From positions 1-18,845 of the forward strand of contig CAZGNO010000071.1 of the NCBI GenBank assembly GCA_964527785.1: DNA of 18,845 nucleotides, in the 5' to 3' direction. Numbering within the stretch: position 1 is the first letter of the stretch; each line of letters opens with the position of its first letter. Positions 15,657-18,845 of this stretch are shown piece after piece. Origin of the DNA: JADJXV01 sp964527785. Its GTDB lineage: Bacteria > Bacteroidota > Ignavibacteria > Kapaibacteriales > UBA961. Position numbers and translations under genes: made by a program. The notes below the pieces were generated by a model that was not told the origin of the DNA, searched no databases, and saw only the letters and a list, made by a program, of their open reading frames with translations.

Positions 15657-15963
15657 TAGTCTATTATATGTATGAGGAAATATACTTTAAAGATGCCCTT
15701 TGTTCCCCTTTAAGCGTATTTCAGAAATTCAGTTGCTAAATTAGCATAAGTTTTGGAATAAAATAAACACTTTTTACTCGAGCACAGAAGCATAAAACCG
15801 CAATACATGATATAGAGAATAATCACAGATATGTTGTAGGTTGAAAGACGACAAAAAAACATAAATATGAGTAATCTTACATCACTTCTTTTAATTTCGA
15901 CTAAAAATCGCTATTTTTGTACAGCTACGCCAAGAATTAAAGTATTCTCCACTTTGGATCACA
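15657..15963. other. divergent intergenic region between the kinase operon and glgA
   Basis: These 307 bases must hold the promoters for both the leftward kinase operon and rightward glgA. I see no gene in it. Rightward, a TAnnTTTG match is present at 15912-15919. Leftward, I found no exact TAnnTTTG match, so the kinase promoter is unidentified. No obvious operator palindrome stands out. Confidence 0.5.
15889..15919 (+). promoter_or_regulatory. candidate glgA promoter
   Basis: TATTTTTG at 15912-15919 fits the Bacteroidetes -7 consensus TAnnTTTG and ends 44 bases before the glgA ATG. The -33 position holds only a T-rich stretch (TTTT around 15889-15892) and not a full TTG, so the match is partial. 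Confidence 0.4.
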
Positions 15964-17442
15964 ATGGCAAAACCGCTTAGTATTTTATTTGTTTCGAGTG
16001 AAGTTTATCCTTTTGCAAAAACAGGCGGATTAGCCGATGTGTCCTATTCGTTGCCACTTGCACTTCGTGAACTGGGTCATGACATTCGTGTTATGATGCC
16101 AAAATATGGCAGTATCAGCGAACGCAAAAACCGTATACACGAGATAAATCGCCTGCGTGATTTTGCTGTTTCGGTAGGCGACGTAGAGTCAATTGCTACT
16201 GTAAAATCCTCTGCTATTACCACTTCCCGCTCAAAAGTTCAAGCATATATCACTACAAATCAAAATTATTTTGAGGCAAATAAAGGATTCTACAGTGACC
16301 CTCTCACCGGAATAGAATATCCGGATAATGATGAACGATTTATTTTCTTCAACCGGACTGTACTCCAAACGTGCGTACTTCTCGGCTGGTATCCTGATAT
16401 TATTCACTGCAACGACTGGCAAACAGGACTTGTGCCGGCTCTAGCCCGAACAGAATATGCAAAAGAGTTCAAGGCAGCAAAAATCATCTACACTATTCAT
16501 AATTTCGGTAATCAAGGCAGTTTCCCTGATTCCAGTTTAGCCAAAACCAGACTTTCCGGATCTGCTCTGACCAATATTACTCATAATGAACGGCTTAATT
16601 TTATGAAAGCCGGCATTGCGTATTCTGACCGTATTACTACGGTCAGCCCTACATATTGTGCCGAGATTCTGAAAAACAAACAGTCCAGCAACGGACTTAA
16701 TGATGTACTCAGGTCTCGCGGAGATAAAATGCTCGGTATATTAGACGGTGTGGATTTGCTGACATGGAATCCAAAAATTGACCCGTTTATTTCCAAAAAC
16801 TACGACAAAACTTCCGTTCAAGATAAAATTTACAGTAAAGAAGCATTGCTTCACCGTTTTGGACTGCCGATGCGATCCAATACGCCACTCATCGGCATGA
16901 TTTCGCGACTGAATGAGCAAAAAGGCATAAAACTTATATTGGAAGCAGCCGAACAGTTTTTTGCAGAAAATTTACAATTTGTGTTGCTTGGCGAAGGCGA
17001 CCCCGAACTCGAAGCAGGACTGCGCACTATTGCTGAACGTTATCCCGATAAAGCTGCAGTTAAGATTGGTTTTGACGATGAACTTGCTCACCTCATCGAA
17101 GCAGGCGCGGATATGTTTATGATGCCGTCGCTCTACGAGCCATGTGGATTGAATCAGCAATACTCCCTAGTCTATGGTACTGTACCTATCGTTCGCTCCA
17201 CAGGCGGGCTGGCAGATACTGTTCGAGAGTTTAATCCTCAGAGTGCTGAAGGGAACGGATTTGTATTTCAAAACTTCGACTCCGCCGAAATGGTTGCTGC
17301 CGTTCAGCGCGCACTTGCTGTTTACTCTCGGCAGGAAGTATGGAATTTACTAGTACAGAACGGGATGAACGAGGATTTGTCGTGGTCGCGTTCAGCAAGA
17401 CAATACAGCGAATTATACCGCAACCTTATGAAAGTCGGATAA
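15964..17442 (+). CDS. glgA: glycogen synthase (ADP-glucose type, GT5)
   Basis: This 492-residue protein has the usual length and both domains of bacterial glycogen synthase. The N-terminal GT5 domain begins ILFVSSEVYPFAKTGGLADV, where Lys19 of KTGGLADV contacts the glucosyl donor. It continues with HCNDWQTG (near 146-153) and YTIHNFGNQG. The C-terminal GT1-type domain starts near SRLNEQKG (about 314) and contains LGEGDPELE and PSLYEPCGLNQ, with the conserved Glu392, then STGGLADTV. The enzyme extends alpha-1,4-glucan chains in the cytoplasm from ADP-glucose. No other glg gene is in the window. It is divergent from the kinase operon and is followed 46 bases later by a lipoprotein gene on the same strand. 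The start before MAKPLS is supported by the family alignment; no strong ribosome binding site is visible, which is common in this phylum. Confidence 0.97.
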   Translation: MAKPLSILFVSSEVYPFAKTGGLADVSYSLPLALRELGHDIRVMMPKYGSISERKNRIHEINRLRDFAVSVGDVESIATVKSSAITTSRSKVQAYITTNQNYFEANKGFYSDPLTGIEYPDNDERFIFFNRTVLQTCVLLGWYPDIIHCNDWQTGLVPALARTEYAKEFKAAKIIYTIHNFGNQGSFPDSSLAKTRLSGSALTNITHNERLNFMKAGIAYSDRITTVSPTYCAEILKNKQSSNGLNDVLRSRGDKMLGILDGVDLLTWNPKIDPFISKNYDKTSVQDKIYSKEALLHRFGLPMRSNTPLIGMISRLNEQKGIKLILEAAEQFFAENLQFVLLGEGDPELEAGLRTIAERYPDKAAVKIGFDDELAHLIEAGADMFMMPSLYEPCGLNQQYSLVYGTVPIVRSTGGLADTVREFNPQSAEGNGFVFQNFDSAEMVAAVQRALAVYSRQEVWNLLVQNGMNEDLSWSRSARQYSELYRNLMKVG

Positions 17443-17488
17443 TTTCTATTAGCGTCAAGATTAACTCACCGACATCAATTCTATTTGT

Positions 17489-18757
17489 ATGACAGTTCGC
17501 ATATTTCAAAATCGTTATCCGGCAAATTGGTTAGTTGCAGTATTTCTAGCAATCGTTGCACTGGCTTCTTCCGGTTGTAATGAAAAACAAAGTGTAGTTG
17601 GGAACAACCTCCTCTCCGATACTCTCCAACTTACGTCAATCAATTCTTCCGATTCGTTGCCGCTGATTGTCGGCTCATCTTCCTTCTCCAAACATATTTC
17701 ACTGTCCGGAATAGGATATGTGTTTATTGGTCAGAGTGGAACTACAAAGTCATTTACACTATCCAGATTAAGCGTACCTGATTCGGTGCCGGATATTACG
17801 GTAGCTGATATTGTTTCTGTCAAAATGTTTATTACTCCCTCCAATCCATACTATGCTTTCGGAGACACTACGAGTAATCAACTCTCATTTACAGTTTATA
17901 AGGTTGCCAAATTATGGGGAACCACTGCTACGCTTGATACGATTACGCCTATATCGGATTTTATTGACAAATCAAAACAGCTTGCTAAATACGACGGTAT
18001 TATCCCCCTTAAAGATTCTACAGGTGCAATTTCAATTGATTTTGATAAAGAACTGATTATAGAATGGTTTGCTTTGCGAAAACAATTCGGAAAAGAGAAT
18101 GATTCTCTGAATTACGGAATTGCTTTTTATCCCAATGACAATTCAACCGTTATCCGAAGATTTGCTTCCGGTGCAGTAGGAAGTGAAGATTCAGTACAAT
18201 TTGCAGAACTTCAAATAACATACCGTAAGCCGGCTGAGGACACCAACAAAGTCATAAGAATGCTATCGGCTTATGACGGTACCTATACAGATTCACCCGC
18301 ACCTACTGATAAATCTATTACGATTCAAGGAGTGTCGGCAATTCATTCGCAGATTAACTTTGATGTAAGTGCTATTCCAAAGGGTGTGGCTGTGCATCTT
18401 GCAGGTCTTACAATCACTATGGATCCCACACGTTCAATATCAGGCACTGCCGGTATTGATCCTACTATTTACGCTGAATTTATTGATTCGACTTCCAATA
18501 ATCTTCTCCGCCAATATTACGGTTCACGCTTAAAAGATGCAAGCGGAAATTATACCAACGAATATTTTTTCCCGAATCTTAATTCTGCCCTTGAGGCAAT
18601 GGTTAGGCGGAACGGTACTGGGACTATTACTCTCCAGACCCAACCGGCAAATTATACAGATCGGTTGGATAAGTTTGTATTCTTTGATTCGCAAGCAAGT
18701 GACAGCACTAAGCGACCCCGATTGACAGTGGTCTATTCTACACGTCCGAAATTTTAA
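17489..18757 (+). CDS. predicted outer-surface lipoprotein with two DNRLRE-like modules, function unknown
   Basis: This 422-residue protein has a long signal peptide with a hydrophobic run (about 14-27) ending in ASSGC, with Cys30 as the likely lipid-modified residue; the lipobox is acceptable but has Ser at -3. The rest is rich in Ser, Thr and beta-strand patterns and divides into two similar modules. The first (about 45-245) ends in AELQITY and the second (about 255-416) in PRLTVVY, an ending typical of DNRLRE-type beta-sandwich domains. No catalytic motif is visible. It starts 46 bases after glgA and is probably co-transcribed with it. In many Bacteroidetes a DUF4270 lipoprotein gene neighbours the glycogen synthase gene, as I recall, so this may be a divergent counterpart. 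That is context-based inference only, and its role is unknown. Confidence 0.82.
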   Translation: MTVRIFQNRYPANWLVAVFLAIVALASSGCNEKQSVVGNNLLSDTLQLTSINSSDSLPLIVGSSSFSKHISLSGIGYVFIGQSGTTKSFTLSRLSVPDSVPDITVADIVSVKMFITPSNPYYAFGDTTSNQLSFTVYKVAKLWGTTATLDTITPISDFIDKSKQLAKYDGIIPLKDSTGAISIDFDKELIIEWFALRKQFGKENDSLNYGIAFYPNDNSTVIRRFASGAVGSEDSVQFAELQITYRKPAEDTNKVIRMLSAYDGTYTDSPAPTDKSITIQGVSAIHSQINFDVSAIPKGVAVHLAGLTITMDPTRSISGTAGIDPTIYAEFIDSTSNNLLRQYYGSRLKDASGNYTNEYFFPNLNSALEAMVRRNGTGTITLQTQPANYTDRLDKFVFFDSQASDSTKRPRLTVVYSTRPKF

Positions 18758-18814
18758 GAATTTCATTTGTGAATGTAAGTGCTGAGACAAAATTAATTGA
18801 AAAATCAAAGTGCT

Positions 18815-18845
18815 GTCATTCTGAGTTCCTGATAGTCGCCGAGCC
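18815..18845 (+). repeat. partial copy of the GTCATTCTGA dispersed repeat, cut by the window edge
   Basis: GTCATTCTGAG at 18815-18825 matches the outer end of both arms of the inverted-repeat element at 3581-3767. After these 11 bases the sequence departs from those arms, so this is a different variant or a partial copy. It lies 57 bases after the lipoprotein gene, again in an intergenic position. Confidence 0.5.

Overview
The window (about 40% G+C by eye) looks like chromosomal DNA from a free-living member of the Bacteroidetes/Chlorobi (FCB) group, most likely a Kapabacteria- or Ignavibacteria-like lineage. Three things point there: a secreted protein with a type IX secretion C-terminal sorting domain, a perfect Bacteroidetes-type promoter (TAnnTTTG with an upstream TTG), and the mix of SufU/SufT, PaaE-like reductase and glycogen synthase genes. 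The species assignment is inference.

Layout from left to right. Positions 1-137 hold a strong leftward promoter and a GC-rich leader that resembles the start of an rRNA operon lying just outside the window. A leftward terminator (158-186) insulates it from a leftward gene for a secreted seven-bladed beta-propeller protein with a T9SS sorting tail (452-2254). A second leftward terminator (2357-2391) ends the next unit, a leftward Fe-S group: sufU (4229-4681), sufT (3801-4181) and a flavin/2Fe-2S reductase (2426-3505). A 187-bp inverted-repeat element sits between the last two. The same repeat begins again at the right edge of the window.

The centre is a two-gene leftward signalling operon. 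The first gene (13842-15656) encodes a receiver-PAS-PAS-HisKA_2 histidine kinase. Five bases later begins a 3,023-residue hybrid kinase (4765-13836) with an N-terminal receiver, 20 PAS domains in a row by my count, a HisKA/HATPase core and a C-terminal receiver. Three consecutive PAS domains are of the LOV (blue-light) type. One of them carries the complete flavin photochemistry signature, including the reactive cysteine (Cys1698), and the other two have lost it. A late PAS domain has a histidine that aligns with the FixL heme ligand. No transmembrane segment and no DNA-binding output domain is visible, so this appears to be a cytosolic, multi-input phosphorelay that includes a probable light sensor. 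It is the most interesting object in the window.

Divergently transcribed from the kinase operon, across 307 bp, are glgA (glycogen synthase, 15964-17442) and a lipoprotein gene (17489-18757) that probably shares its transcript.
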